This document shows, piece by piece, positions 34,331 through 44,029 of a stretch of DNA of 64,000 nt. The position numbers were made by a program, and so were the translations under genes. Location of the stretch: contig CAVPHU010000001.1 of NCBI GenBank assembly GCA_963704815.1, forward strand, positions 186,001 to 250,000. Reading direction: 5' to 3'. The first letter of the stretch is position 1. Each line of letters opens with the position of its first letter. The notes under the pieces are model-generated. The model did not search any database. It worked only from the letters and a program-made list of their open reading frames with translations, and was not told the origin of the DNA. Source of the DNA: DATKWD01 sp963704815 (GTDB taxonomy: Bacteria > Actinomycetota > Acidimicrobiia > Acidimicrobiales > Salinilacustritrichaceae).

Positions 34331-34759
34331 TCAGACGCTGGTCGCCGCGTCGCCGGAGGTGGCCAGGGGTCGGCCGTTGCGCGATCCGATCGCCTCCCGG
34401 CGGGAGAGCGCAGCATGGATCGCCTCTTCGAGTGCCTCGATGCCCGAACACTTCTCGGCGTAGACCAGACCGTGGGCAACGGCGATCCGCTCGACCTTCG
34501 GGTCGAACAGCGACGAGCACAACACGATGGGTTGATCGGGTCGCAGCCGGCGAATGGCGTCGGCCACGGCCAGTCCGGTCCGGGTCGGGAGCACCATGTC
34601 GACCAGCACCACGTCGGGGTCGAGCTCGTCGACCATGCCCAGCGCATCGCGGCCATCACCGAACGAGGCGATGATCTCGATGCCGTCCTCTTCGAGAATG
34701 CCGGCGACGATCTTCGTCAGACGCTCATCGTCGTCGACCATCACGATCCGAGTTGTCAT
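34331..34759 (-). CDS. Stand-alone response regulator receiver domain
   Basis: 142 aa, CheY-like. Acidic pocket MVDDDER, phospho-acceptor Asp in VVLVDMVLP (about residue 54), and Ser/Lys switch positions (LCSS, YAEKC). No output domain. There is no histidine kinase in the window, so the partner is encoded elsewhere. The KCSGIEALEEAI end is a typical receiver helix 5. Confidence 0.9.
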   Translation of the reverse strand: MTTRIVMVDDDERLTKIVAGILEEDGIEIIASFGDGRDALGMVDELDPDVVLVDMVLPTRTGLAVADAIRRLRPDQPIVLCSSLFDPKVERIAVAHGLVYAEKCSGIEALEEAIHAALSRREAIGSRNGRPLATSGDAATSV

Positions 34760-34860
34760 GGGTCGCCCTCCTCGCAGCACAGTGTCGGCGGGTTTCTCCA
34801 CGACCTTGAGGAGGAATGGGTGCGAACGGCCCAGGTCGCTGGGCCGGGACACGCGACCCG

Positions 34861-36031
34861 TCAGCGGCGCCGGGCCGCCTTCCAGGCTGCGCTGCCGATC
34901 CGCGCGAGGCGGATGTCGGCCACCGGCGTGGTGGTCACGACACGATTGAGGGTGAGGGCGACCGAGAGACCGGTGTCGGGATCGGCCCAGGCGCCGGACC
35001 CACCGAATCCGAAGTGCCCGAACCCACGGGGGGGTTGCCGCCCGAAGGTGAAGGCCCGGTGGAAGCCCGTGCGCCAACGCATCGGGAGCAGGATCACGTA
35101 GTCGCGGGTGAAGACCTGGATGCGGGAGAACTCTTCGATGGTGGCCGCATCAAGGATCTTGCGGCCACCGAATACACCGCCGTTGGCGATCGCTCCGTAC
35201 ATGCTTGCGAGTGATCGGGCCGTGAAGAAGCCGTTGACGGCCGCCATCTCGGTGTCGGTGATCAAGGGGTCGGCCCCCTCGTAGAGTGTGTCGAAGTCGT
35301 CGACCAGCATGGCCTCGGCGAAGGGCCGAGTGCGGTCGAACCGGTTGAAGAAGGCGAGGATCTTCGGGAAACGGGCCCGATCCTCGGGCGTCGTTTCGGG
35401 GAACAGCGGTGCGAGGCGGTGCCGTTCGGCCTGGGGGAGGCCGATGAACAGCCCGTCGGCGCCGAGGGGGGCCGCGATCTCGTCGCGGACGAAGTCGGCG
35501 AGGGTGGTGCCGGTGACCCGGAGGACCAATTCGCTGACCAACCAGCCGTAGGTGATGGCGTGGTAGCCGCTGGTTCGGGCTCGCCGGCCGTCGGCAGGCA
35601 GCGCGGCGAGGAGCGCGGCCATCGCCCGGTGGTCGAGGAGGTCCTTCGCCTCGGGGACGAGTCCATAAACCCGGTGGAGGCCGGCGCGGTGCGTCATGAG
35701 CTCGCGGACGGTGATCGATTCCTTGCCGGCGACGCCGAACTCGGGCCAGTAGGTGGCGACGGGCTCGTCGTAGGCGACGAGTCCCCGGTCGGCGAGGACA
35801 TGCAAGGCCGTGGACAGCGACCCCCTTGGTCGTCGAGAAGCTCATGGACACGGTGTCGGCTTGCCACGGCACGGTGCCCGCCTCGTCGATGTTGCCCATC
35901 CAGACGTCGGCGACCAACTCGCCCCGATGGGCGAGTGCCATGGCGGCCCCGCCGGCGCCCGGCTTGTCGAACTGCTTGCGGAAGACCTCGACCGTGTTGG
36001 CGAAATCGGGATGCACGAAGCCGTCGACCAT
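34861..36031 (-). CDS. Beta-lactamase-fold serine hydrolase (EstB type), one frame break
   Basis: Starts MVDGFVHPDFANTVEVFRKQ. The catalytic SxxK is STTK in SMSFSTTKG; the Tyr motif is SGYHAITYGWLV. Just after STTKG (35816-35819) the frame shifts and continues as LHVLADRGLVAYDEPVATYWPEFG. Restoring GC (GTCGCGCTG) yields KGVALSTALHVLADRG and a 390-aa protein of normal size. Family members are esterases or peptidases related to class C beta-lactamases; antibiotic resistance is not implied. Confidence 0.85.
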
Positions 36032-36083
36032 CGCGACGACGCTACCGGCGGCAACGACCGGGGGAGTGTGCCAGAGTCGGAGC

Positions 36084-36206
36084 ATGACGCTCTGGATCGA
36101 ACCCCTGGCGTTCGGGAGCCTGCGGGACGGTGGTGCGCAGGTGATTCCCGGGCTCGATCCCGAAGCGTTCGACGGGCTCCCCGACAGAGTGATCCGAACC
36201 TCATGA
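36084..36206 (+). CDS. Possible 40-aa ORF overlapping the next hydrolase start
   Basis: ATG at 36084, sequence MTLWIEPLAFGSLRDGGAQVIPGLDPEAFDG..., stop overlapping ATGATG of the hydrolase gene. Composition looks protein-like and the overlap would allow coupling, but with no homologue in mind it may be a leader peptide, a remnant, or chance. Confidence 0.3.
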   Translation: MTLWIEPLAFGSLRDGGAQVIPGLDPEAFDGLPDRVIRTS

Positions 36207-37084
36207 TGCATCCCGACACGATCGTCGTCTCGCTCGACAACGGGCGTGAACTGGCTTGGTGCGAGTACGGCGACCCTGCGGGCCGGCCGGTCGTCGGTCT
36301 CCATGGCACGCCAGGTTCGCGGCTGGCCGCGGCGCTGTTTCACGAGGCGGCGGTCGATGCCGGCATCCGGCTCGTCTCACCCGACCGGGCCGGGTACGGA
36401 CACAGCTCCTTGGTCGTGGACCGTCGCCTCGTCGACTTCGGCGCCGATATCGAGGTCGTCGTCGACCGGTTGGGCATCGACCGGTTCGGGGTGGTTGGAG
36501 TCTCGGGAGGCGGGCCACATGCGCTCGCTTGTGCGCACTGGTTCGGCGAACGGCTCACCGGTTGTTGTGTCGTGAGCGGGACGGCACCCAACGACTTCGA
36601 CGGCTGGAACGACGGCATGATGCCGGTCAACCGGGTGCTCACCGGAGCCAATGCTCGCAGCGAGCGTCTCGGGCGCATCATCCAGAATGCGTTCGTGGGC
36701 TTGGCGCGTCGCCGGCCCGACCAGACGATGGATCAGATCCTCAAGAGTGCTCCGGCGAGCGACCGCGTGGTGCTCGAGCGTCCCGAGGTACGCGAGTGGC
36801 TCCTCGCCGACCTCGCTGGGTCGTCAGCCACGACCGGAGACGCTGCCGCGCAGGACTTCGCGCTCATCATGAGACCCTGGGGATTCGATCTGGCCGAGCT
36901 CACGATTCCGATCGACTTCTGGCAGGGCGACGCCGACGTCAACGTCCCGCCGTCTCACGGATCCCGGCAGGCCGAGGCCGTCCAGAACGGAACCCTGCAC
37001 GAGTGCCCGGGCGAAGGCCACTTCCTCCTCGTCGGCCACGCGGCCGAGATCCTCGCAGCCGCCCTCGAGGCTGCAACGCCCTAG
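36203..37084 (+). CDS. Alpha/beta hydrolase
   Basis: 293 aa. Oxyanion-hole motif VGLHGTPGSR, nucleophile elbow GVSGGG (Ser about residue 97), acid in FWQGDADVNVPPSH (Asp) and catalytic His in CPGEGHFLL. All catalytic elements are in order. Substrate unknown. Divergently arranged to the serine hydrolase gene at 34861-36031. Confidence 0.9.
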   Translation: MMHPDTIVVSLDNGRELAWCEYGDPAGRPVVGLHGTPGSRLAAALFHEAAVDAGIRLVSPDRAGYGHSSLVVDRRLVDFGADIEVVVDRLGIDRFGVVGVSGGGPHALACAHWFGERLTGCCVVSGTAPNDFDGWNDGMMPVNRVLTGANARSERLGRIIQNAFVGLARRRPDQTMDQILKSAPASDRVVLERPEVREWLLADLAGSSATTGDAAAQDFALIMRPWGFDLAELTIPIDFWQGDADVNVPPSHGSRQAEAVQNGTLHECPGEGHFLLVGHAAEILAAALEAATP

Positions 37085-37356
37085 TTCTGTCACTGTGACG
37101 AAACTCGTCGGCGACGGTGAGGCCGGGCGGTGGAGCAGATCCGGTTGCTTCTCAGCCGGTGCGAGACTGATCACCGCCAGGCAGAACGAGAGCAGGGCGA
37201 CCTCGGCTTGATGCGCATGGGTGAGTCCTGGCAGCCAGCCACCGCGACGAAGCACAAAGACGCCGATAATCCACGTTCTGTAAAGTGGACGTGAGATCGA
37301 GCCGTCGCCCGTCTCCGAGGCCGGCCATGGGCGTCGGGCTGGACGCTGTGGGGCCG
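37085..37356. other. Intergenic region, no supported gene
   Basis: About 270 bp between two convergent genes. The minus strand can be read as a peptide with a hydrophobic patch (EVALLSFCLAVISLAP), but the frame runs into the neighbouring gene's antisense and no start signal is clear. Possible gene remnant; nothing firm. Confidence 0.4.
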
Positions 37357-38409
37357 TCATGGTCGAATCCCCTTGCGGACGGCGGTGATGATGCGGTCGA
37401 GGATCTCGTCGAGGATGGCTTCGGTCGTGGCGAAGTTGAGGCGTGCGTGGCCGATCCCTTGCGTGCCGAACTGGCGCCCACCACTGAGCGCGACGCCGGC
37501 GTGGTCGCGCAAGGTGTCGGCCGGGTCGTCGCCGAGCGACGTGGCTCGAAGGTCGAGCCATGCGAGGTATGTCGCCTCCGGCGCTGTGAAGCCGATCTCG
37601 GGCGCTTCGCCGAGCCGGCTGGCAACCTGTTCGCGTCGCTCCCTCAGCGCCCGCTTGGTCGTGGCGAGCCACTCGTCGCCCTGGGTCCAAGCTGCGAGGT
37701 GCGCGGCGGCGCTCACCGTCGACGGGCCGCCCGGGAGGTGGATCGGCTGCTGCTCCAGCTGACGCCGCACCCGTTCGGGCCCGAGGTGGGCGATCGCACA
37801 CTTCAGTCCGCTGAGGCTGAACGACTTCGACGCGCTGCTCGTGGTCACCGTCCGGTCGAGCAGGCGTGGGTCGGCGGCCACCAGTGACAGATGGCGAGCG
37901 GGCTCGTGCGCGAGGTCGGCCCAGATCTCGTCGCTCACGACGATCAGGTCGTGGTCGACGACCACCTCGGCCAAGGCGATGATCTCGGCGGACGTGGCGA
38001 TCCGCCCGATCGGGTTGTGGGGCTGGGACACCAGCACCACGCGGGTGCGGTCGTCGATCGCGTCTCCGAAGCGGCCGACGTCGATGGCGCCGCCGTCCCC
38101 GAGCGGCACATCGACCACCGTCCGTCGTCCTCGCTCGATGGCGTCGCGGAAGGGCGGATAGATCGGCGAGAAGATCACGACGCCGTCGCCGGGTTCAGAG
38201 CACGTCATCAACACGTGTTCGAGGCACGTGAGCACCCCGGCATAGGGTCGGACCTGGCTCTCCGGGAACGTCATCCCGTGGTGTCGCTCGAGCCAGAGGT
38301 TCCAGGCCGGCACGAGCGAGTCGATCAGCGGGTTGTTGTACCCGAGGTCTCCCCGCTCGATCATCGCCGACATGGCGGCCTTGACCACCGGCGCCTGATC
38401 GAAGTCCAT
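37357..38409 (-). CDS. PatB/MalY-type pyridoxal-phosphate aminotransferase / C-S lyase; start unclear
   Basis: Fold-type I PLP enzyme: SQPHNPIGRIA, DEIWADLAH (PLP-binding Asp), SSASKSFSLSGLKCA (Schiff-base Lys), and the C-terminal ARLNFATTEAILDEIL. PatB/MalY proteins are cystathionine beta-lyases. The first ATG in frame is 38409, but family homology (KWATCGPDVLAAWVADMDF) begins further upstream, with no ATG, GTG or TTG before the stop at 38506-38508. A CTG at 38478 could start it, or a base is missing near 38495. Confidence 0.8.
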   Translation of the reverse strand: MDFDQAPVVKAAMSAMIERGDLGYNNPLIDSLVPAWNLWLERHHGMTFPESQVRPYAGVLTCLEHVLMTCSEPGDGVVIFSPIYPPFRDAIERGRRTVVDVPLGDGGAIDVGRFGDAIDDRTRVVLVSQPHNPIGRIATSAEIIALAEVVVDHDLIVVSDEIWADLAHEPARHLSLVAADPRLLDRTVTTSSASKSFSLSGLKCAIAHLGPERVRRQLEQQPIHLPGGPSTVSAAAHLAAWTQGDEWLATTKRALRERREQVASRLGEAPEIGFTAPEATYLAWLDLRATSLGDDPADTLRDHAGVALSGGRQFGTQGIGHARLNFATTEAILDEILDRIITAVRKGIRP

Positions 38410-38509
38410 GTCGGCGACCCACGCGGCGAGGACATCAGGACCGCAGGTGGCCCATTTGGAGCCGGTGAGCGACCGCAGACGGGTGAGTTCGTCGATGCCC
38501 GGACCCTAG

Positions 38510-39398
38510 TCAGCCGGTGCGTTCGCGAACCCGGGCAGCGAGCTTGTCGAGAGCCTGTTCCGAGACCACCGCCTGATCAGGCGTCGAGGTCGTCGAGGTT
38601 GGCCCAGGGGGCCATCGCCAACTCGATGGCCTCCTCGTAGACCAGGACGTGTTTGGGCTCGGGATCGACCAGGTCGGCCCATGGCGTGTCGTCGACGATG
38701 GAGACCGAAGTGGTCGGTACGTTCCGTACGAGCGGGTCGTGCATGCCTGCGTTGTAGTAGGTGCGGTCGCTGATGCCGTTGGTCCAGAAGATCTCGTCGT
38801 TCGCATTCGCCCACTCGGCGTGGGTCTTCACCAGCGGAGCGTCGGTCGGTACGTCGATCGTGCACGTGTAGGGCGGAGGGTCGCCGCCGAGGACGGTGGT
38901 GATGGTGTCGCCGTCTCGACGGTGTTCGACCGGGGCCCGCCGGGTGTTGATGTCGACCGGGTCGACCGAGAACTCGGCCGAACAGGCATCGAACACGAGG
39001 TAGCGCGGCACTCCCCCGCGGTCGGCGACGAAGATCGACCACTCGGCTCGGAGCCCCGTCCCGAGCCCGGAGACCCGGTAGTAGTTGAGGGCCAACAGGT
39101 GCTCGGGTTCGTCGTCGGCGAGACAACGAATCGGGGTCGATGCCAAGCCGGCAGCGAGTCCGAACCGGTCAGGCAGCGTGTCCACCACCTCGGGCCGCAG
39201 GCGCCAGACCACGTAGACCGAAGGCGGGTCGGCCTCGACGGTGAACCGGACGAGCGGCTGCTCCTTGCCGAGCGCGATCAACACGCCCTGGCGGACCGAC
39301 AGGAGCGTGTAGAGCGCTCGCTTGAACGCACGGCGGCCTCGTATCCCGCGAGCGGTCAGCGGCCGGCTGAGAGCCGAGCGAGCCGGTCGTTCAGCCAC
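38510..39398 (-). CDS. Uncharacterised protein, possibly acetoacetate-decarboxylase-like, one frame break near the end
   Basis: Starts MAERPARSALSRPL. The central section (LALNYYRVSGLGTGLRAEWSIFVADRG, PRYLVFDACSAEFSVDPV) loosely recalls acetoacetate decarboxylase-like proteins, but no catalytic Lys context is clear, so the family is a guess. As written the frame stops at 38577. Restoring GC near 38581 extends it with APDQAVVSEQALDKLAARVRERTG to a stop at 38510, giving 296 aa with a plausible terminal helix. Confidence 0.6.
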
Positions 39399-39563
39399 GC
39401 AGGCCCCCTACTCCCCCGGTCAGAATGGGCGGCCTCGAACGTTGCGAGCTGATCATCGGGTGATGCATCTGAAACCGATGTCCTAGCAGCCTTCGGTGGT
39501 CGGTCCTCGGTGCGTCCCCAACAACCAACCGGCGCCTTCGTTCCCGTCGACCTCCGCAACGGC

Positions 39564-40499
39564 TCAGAGGACGATGTCGGCGGCTCCTGCGATCGTCACC
39601 GACGTCACCCGGGGCCCGGCCGCAGCGCCGGGTGCGGGCGCCAGCGGTGCCCCGGCTCCACCGGTCGTGGCGTCGAGCGCGAGCCCGCCACCACCCGTCC
39701 CTCCACCGTCGATGGGAGCGCCGAAGTGCAATGGATCCGCACGGCGGGCGACGTCGCCGAACGACAGACCGGCGAGGTGTTCGATCGTCAGCAGCCGCAC
39801 CTGCTCGAGCACCGGATCGAAGGCGTCGGGGTCGAAGTCCTCGACACTGGGAACGACGTCGGTCTGCCAGATGAGGAAGGCGGCCGCCTTGAGCTGTCCC
39901 CCGTGGAGGAAGAAGCCGACCTTCCAGTACCCGGACGGGATCCGGATCTCGAGTTCGTCGGCCTTGTTCTTCCAGACGAGGTCGGTGGTCGTGAAGACCG
40001 GTCCGGTGAACACACTCAAGCGTTGGTCGTTGTCATCGGCGAGGCCGAGCAGCCAGTCCTCGACCTCTCGCCAGTTCCTCTGGTTCAGCTTCGCGTTCTG
40101 GGGCGCGATGTTGGTCCAGCGTGAGGTGTCCGTCTCCGCAGCGAGCGCCGTCGACCGGTCGGGCCAGTGCACGTCCTTTCGACGGGCGAGGTGACCGGCA
40201 TCCCACGGGTTGGCGGGCGGGTCGGGGAAGCCCTTGTAGCCGCGATCGTTGTCGATCTGGATCTGCTTCGGTACGTCGGGGTCGAGCGTGAAGCCCTTGC
40301 GTCGGATGTTGGACACCATCCGGTCGCCATCCACGTTGGCCGCGGTGTACACCGCGAGCCCACGGCTCTGGTTGAACACCAGTGAGTAGTTCGTGTGGTG
40401 AACCGGCTCACCGTCGTTCCATGCGTGCGCAGCGGTGTCGGGCAGCAGCGCAGGAAGCGGAACCGCCACGCTGCCGAGGAAGTCGGGGTCATACGGCAT
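39564..40499 (-). CDS. DNA/RNA non-specific endonuclease (NUC1 / EndoG family)
   Basis: 311 aa. A beta-beta-alpha-metal nuclease with DAGHLARRKDVHW (catalytic His in the DRGH-type motif, here DAGH) and the metal-ligand Asn in SRWTNIAPQNAKLNQRNWREVE. N-terminal region HHTNYSLVFNQSRGLAVYTAANVDG is also typical. The C-terminal 60 residues are Gly/Ala/Pro-rich ending in a hydrophobic strand. No signal peptide, so it would act in the cytosol unless exported otherwise. It starts 1 bp after the stop of an S41 peptidase gene and is surely cotranscribed with it. Confidence 0.9.
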   Translation of the reverse strand: MPYDPDFLGSVAVPLPALLPDTAAHAWNDGEPVHHTNYSLVFNQSRGLAVYTAANVDGDRMVSNIRRKGFTLDPDVPKQIQIDNDRGYKGFPDPPANPWDAGHLARRKDVHWPDRSTALAAETDTSRWTNIAPQNAKLNQRNWREVEDWLLGLADDNDQRLSVFTGPVFTTTDLVWKNKADELEIRIPSGYWKVGFFLHGGQLKAAAFLIWQTDVVPSVEDFDPDAFDPVLEQVRLLTIEHLAGLSFGDVARRADPLHFGAPIDGGGTGGGGLALDATTGGAGAPLAPAPGAAAGPRVTSVTIAGAADIVL

Positions 40500-40500
40500 G

Positions 40501-42444
40501 TCAGCCCGCCAGTTCGAGGTGGTTGGCCACGACGAGATCGTCGCCGCTGAAGCCCTTGAAGGTCACCGTTGCCGCGTCTTCGGGGACCGTCACCTGCCTC
40601 GAACCCTGGCGGACGTTGAGGCTGTCGAAGGGCCGATCGTCGACGAACACGTCGACCCGGCCGATCTCGTCGGTCGTGAGATCGATGGTGGTCGATCCAG
40701 GCGTCCTGTCGACCACCTGGGCGTCGAGCACGCGCAACGGCCGATCGTCCAGAAGTGACGCCACGGCGTCCATCAGGTCGACGTTCCGGTCGATCAGGTC
40801 GGAGCGGCTCAGAGGGACTCGAACGTCCGGCTGGACCCCCAGGTCTTCGAGCGGGGTCCCCGATCGTGCTCCGACGCGCAGGGTGCGTCTGATCGACACC
40901 CGCATGCCGATGCCCTCGGGAAGCTTGTCGTACGGCGTGGCTTCGTCGACGGTGGGTACTTGCATGAGCTGGCGGAGCAACTCGTGGGTCCACACGTTGG
41001 CTCCGCCGGCTCCGGTGTTGCCGTCGATGCCGACCACCGGCCCGATCTCGTGGTCCTGGAATCCGGCGGCGAAGATGTCGGTCGCCGAGTAGCAGAGCGC
41101 GTCGGTGATGCATGCGACCCGCCCGCGGTAGGTCTGCCCGTACTCGTTCGCGAACGTCGCCGGCGTGATGGAGTGGCCGGTCGAGAACACCGCACCGGTG
41201 CGCACGGCGAGGGCCAACGATCGAGACCACGGGTGGAGATCGATGCCGACCGGGTTGCTCTGGTGGCGCTGACAGATACGGCGATTGAGTGGGGTCGCGA
41301 GGAACTGGGTGGGTTCCGGGACGATCGTGCGAGGGGTGAAGAGCTGCAGCAGGCCTTCGCTGGCCCAGATGTGGCCGCCACCGTTGCCGCGGACGTCGAT
41401 GATGAGGCGGTCCTGGGGCAGCAGGGCCACCACGCGGCGCACCTCTTCGACGAACCCGACCGGATCGTCGACGCCGAAGGTGAAGATGCGGAGGTGGCCG
41501 ACGTCGCCGGTCGACGTGGGGACCGATCGGGCCAGCAACACCCCGGGCAACGTGGTCGGGACGTCGGCTCCGGATTCGGCGGCTCGGACGGTGAGCTTGG
41601 CCTTCACCCTTCCGGCCGCCTCGGACTTCGGAGCGAACAGCAGCCGCTTGGCGACGGTCAGGGCCCCGACCTCGGCATCGACGCCCATCGAGCCCGCGGC
41701 AGTCGAAGGCGTGTCGACATCGACCCCACCGTGGGCACCGCTGATGTCGAACACGCGCCAGTCGAAGCGAATCGTGGTCTCTGCCCCGCTGTCGGTCGTG
41801 TAGGCGACTTCGACCCAGGCGCCGTCGGGCGGAAGGTCGGTCATGAGCGGGCGCTGCGTCAGGAGCCCGACGCCCCGCGCGTGGCGTGCCGCGGCATTGC
41901 TGCCGCCGCGGCGTTCGGCGATCAGTTCGACGGCGCGGTGGATCGGGATGCCGTTCCATGCGACCACCTCGACGCCTTCGACGAACGTCGGGTGACTGAA
42001 CCCCTCCACGATGTGGGAGACCAGGTAGCGGGGGCCGCCGTCGTGATACTGCTCGATGTCGAACGGCACGAACGCGACGAGGTCGGCGAAGGGCTTGGGG
42101 AGCAGGTAGTTGGTGTGCAGGTCTCGCACGGACAGGAAGATCCGCAGCATCTCGGCATGGAACTGGAACTCGCTGCCCATGGAGTCGGTCGTCGTCTCGG
42201 CCAGCCGGTCCTTCATCAGACGAAGGGCCTGCACCGGGCTCGCAGCGTGCATCGCCTCCTTCAACGGGCGATGGGCGTAGTTCTGCTCGATCAGCACCAG
42301 CGCCTGATCGACGATCTTGCGCCGCTGGACGAGCGTCAGGTCGTCGGCTCCACCGAGCAGGGTGGACAGGTCGGTCGAGCCTCGCATGAAGCGCCGGACC
42401 GCACGATGGGTCTCACCCAGGTAGTCGGTGGCCTCTGCCTCCAT
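40501..42444 (-). CDS. S41 family peptidase (C-terminal processing peptidase-like)
   Basis: 647 aa. Helical N-terminus (about 1-120), then LRIFLSVRDLHTNYLLPKPFADL, a PDZ-like segment (VEGVEVVAWNGIPIHRAVEL), the S41 core (LIIDVRGNGGGHIWASEGLLQLF), and the catalytic Ser in VACITDALCYSATDIFAAGFQDHEIG. A C-terminal beta-rich domain of about 100 residues (STTIDLTTDEIGRVDVFVDD) ends the protein. No signal peptide or membrane anchor, unusual for exported CtpA-type enzymes. The gene is followed after 1 bp by the NUC1 nuclease gene. Confidence 0.87.
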   Translation of the reverse strand: MEAEATDYLGETHRAVRRFMRGSTDLSTLLGGADDLTLVQRRKIVDQALVLIEQNYAHRPLKEAMHAASPVQALRLMKDRLAETTTDSMGSEFQFHAEMLRIFLSVRDLHTNYLLPKPFADLVAFVPFDIEQYHDGGPRYLVSHIVEGFSHPTFVEGVEVVAWNGIPIHRAVELIAERRGGSNAAARHARGVGLLTQRPLMTDLPPDGAWVEVAYTTDSGAETTIRFDWRVFDISGAHGGVDVDTPSTAAGSMGVDAEVGALTVAKRLLFAPKSEAAGRVKAKLTVRAAESGADVPTTLPGVLLARSVPTSTGDVGHLRIFTFGVDDPVGFVEEVRRVVALLPQDRLIIDVRGNGGGHIWASEGLLQLFTPRTIVPEPTQFLATPLNRRICQRHQSNPVGIDLHPWSRSLALAVRTGAVFSTGHSITPATFANEYGQTYRGRVACITDALCYSATDIFAAGFQDHEIGPVVGIDGNTGAGGANVWTHELLRQLMQVPTVDEATPYDKLPEGIGMRVSIRRTLRVGARSGTPLEDLGVQPDVRVPLSRSDLIDRNVDLMDAVASLLDDRPLRVLDAQVVDRTPGSTTIDLTTDEIGRVDVFVDDRPFDSLNVRQGSRQVTVPEDAATVTFKGFSGDDLVVANHLELAG

Positions 42445-42575
42445 GCTCGCCCCTCCTCGCGGGCAGCCGGCTGCCCGCCGTGGGGCGAGGGTACGACGGA
42501 TGTGGTGTGGCCGTCCACGACGACCGCGACGTCAACTCCCGACACCGGCCTCGCGAAGCATCGGACCAGCTCGCC

Positions 42576-43998
42576 TCAGTTCGCCGGGAACCAGTTGGCG
42601 TGGAAGCCGAAGGGCAGTCGTTGGGGCATCTGGACGCGGGCGACCGGGCCGGCCTCGATGTCGCGGGCGTCGAGGATGACGATCTCGCTGTGCCCCTCCC
42701 CCGCGTCGTCGTGCATCGAGTTGATGATCCACCCGTCGTCCTCGGCCGAGCCGTCGGGGTCGGGGGCGAACACGTTCTCGCCCAGATGGCAGGTGTCGCC
42801 GGCATACCAACGGGTGCGCGTGTCCTTGGCCGTGTCGTACTTCACGATCGAGTCGAAGTCGCCGGCACCGGCCCCGTCCCGGGTGAACGCCGACATGTAC
42901 AGGCAGTCGGTACGGATGCCGATGCGGTCGTCGTTCACCCGGCACATCTCGCCGATCATGTCGTCGATCGGCTCCCAGCCGGCGGTGCCGGCATCGAGGT
43001 CGATCCAGTAGCGGGCCGGTGGGGCACCGATGGTCTCGATCTCGGCATCGTCGAAGCCGAAGTTGACCTCGGGGAACCGGCAGCCCGCGAACTCGATGCG
43101 GTTGCCATCGACCCAGGCGTTCCAGAAGTGCTGGATGTGGCTGGGCTCGACCTCGAACCAGCGGATGTCGTCGGCGGTACCGAGCCGGGGCATCACCCCC
43201 AGGCGGGTCCCGTTCTCGGGCGCCCAGCGGCTCATCGACTCACCGTTCTCGATGCCCTCCATGTTGAAGGTCACGGGGCTGTCCATGAACACGGCGTGGT
43301 CCTCGGTGATGAGGAAGTCGTGCATCATCACCGGCGCCGGCAGGTCGAGATCGACCCGGTGCACGAGCGCACCGGTGGCATCGGCCACGTAGTAGGTGAG
43401 GTACGGCGGGAACAGGTTGTAGGAGAAGAAGAACATCTCGCCGGTGCGTGGGTCGATCCGTGGATGGGCGGTCATGGCGCTGCCGAGCTCGCCGTCGAAG
43501 GTCCACTCCCCCACGGTCGTGAGGTCGGGGCCGATCTCGGTGGGCGGGCCCTGCTCCCAGAGGGCGAAGAACTTGCCGGCGTGCCGGACGATGTGGGTGT
43601 TGGCCCGGTTCTTCACCGGGCCGGCGTCACCCGTGAGCGACTTGTCGGGGAAGTTCATGACCTCGCTGAGCCCGGGGTAGATCGCACGACCGAGTGCGAT
43701 CTCGGCCTCGAGACCGGGAGTGCGGATCCAACGATTGCGATACGTGGCCCGGCCGTCCGCCAGATCGAGGCCGTGCAGCATTCCGTCGCCGTCGAAGATG
43801 TGGTGCGGGCCCGATCGGCTCGAACATCTGGTTCGGTCCGTTGCGGATGAAGCTGCCGTGGAGTGCCGACGGGATCTGGCCGACCACCGTGCACTCCACC
43901 GGGCCGACCTCGCGGTCGACGGGAAACATGTTGCCGCTGAGGTCGTGGTGACCGGCGGTGTTGGTGACGTGTCCGGCGAGCGGTTCGGTGATGGTCAT
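42576..43998 (-). CDS. Carotenoid (RPE65-type) oxygenase family protein, one frame break
   Basis: Starts MTITEPLAGHVTNTAGHHDL. Iron-binding histidines expected of the seven-bladed propeller are visible in AMTAHPRIDP, VMMHDFLITEDHAVF, SHIQHFWNAW and the C-terminal GFHANWFP. The frame shifts near 43805 in PIGPAPH; adding GC gives HHIFDGDGMLHGLDLADG, the classic family motif, and a 474-aa protein. Members cleave carotenoids, apocarotenals or lignin stilbenes. Lies next to a phosphohistidine-domain gene on the same strand. Confidence 0.87.
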
Positions 43999-44029
43999 GG
44001 TGTCCTTCGGCAAGGGGGTTGCGTCGTCA

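Noticed and set aside
36084..36206. 40-aa ORF as a firm new small protein
   Set aside because: Kept only as a low-confidence feature: no homologue is known and the overlap with the next start could be chance.
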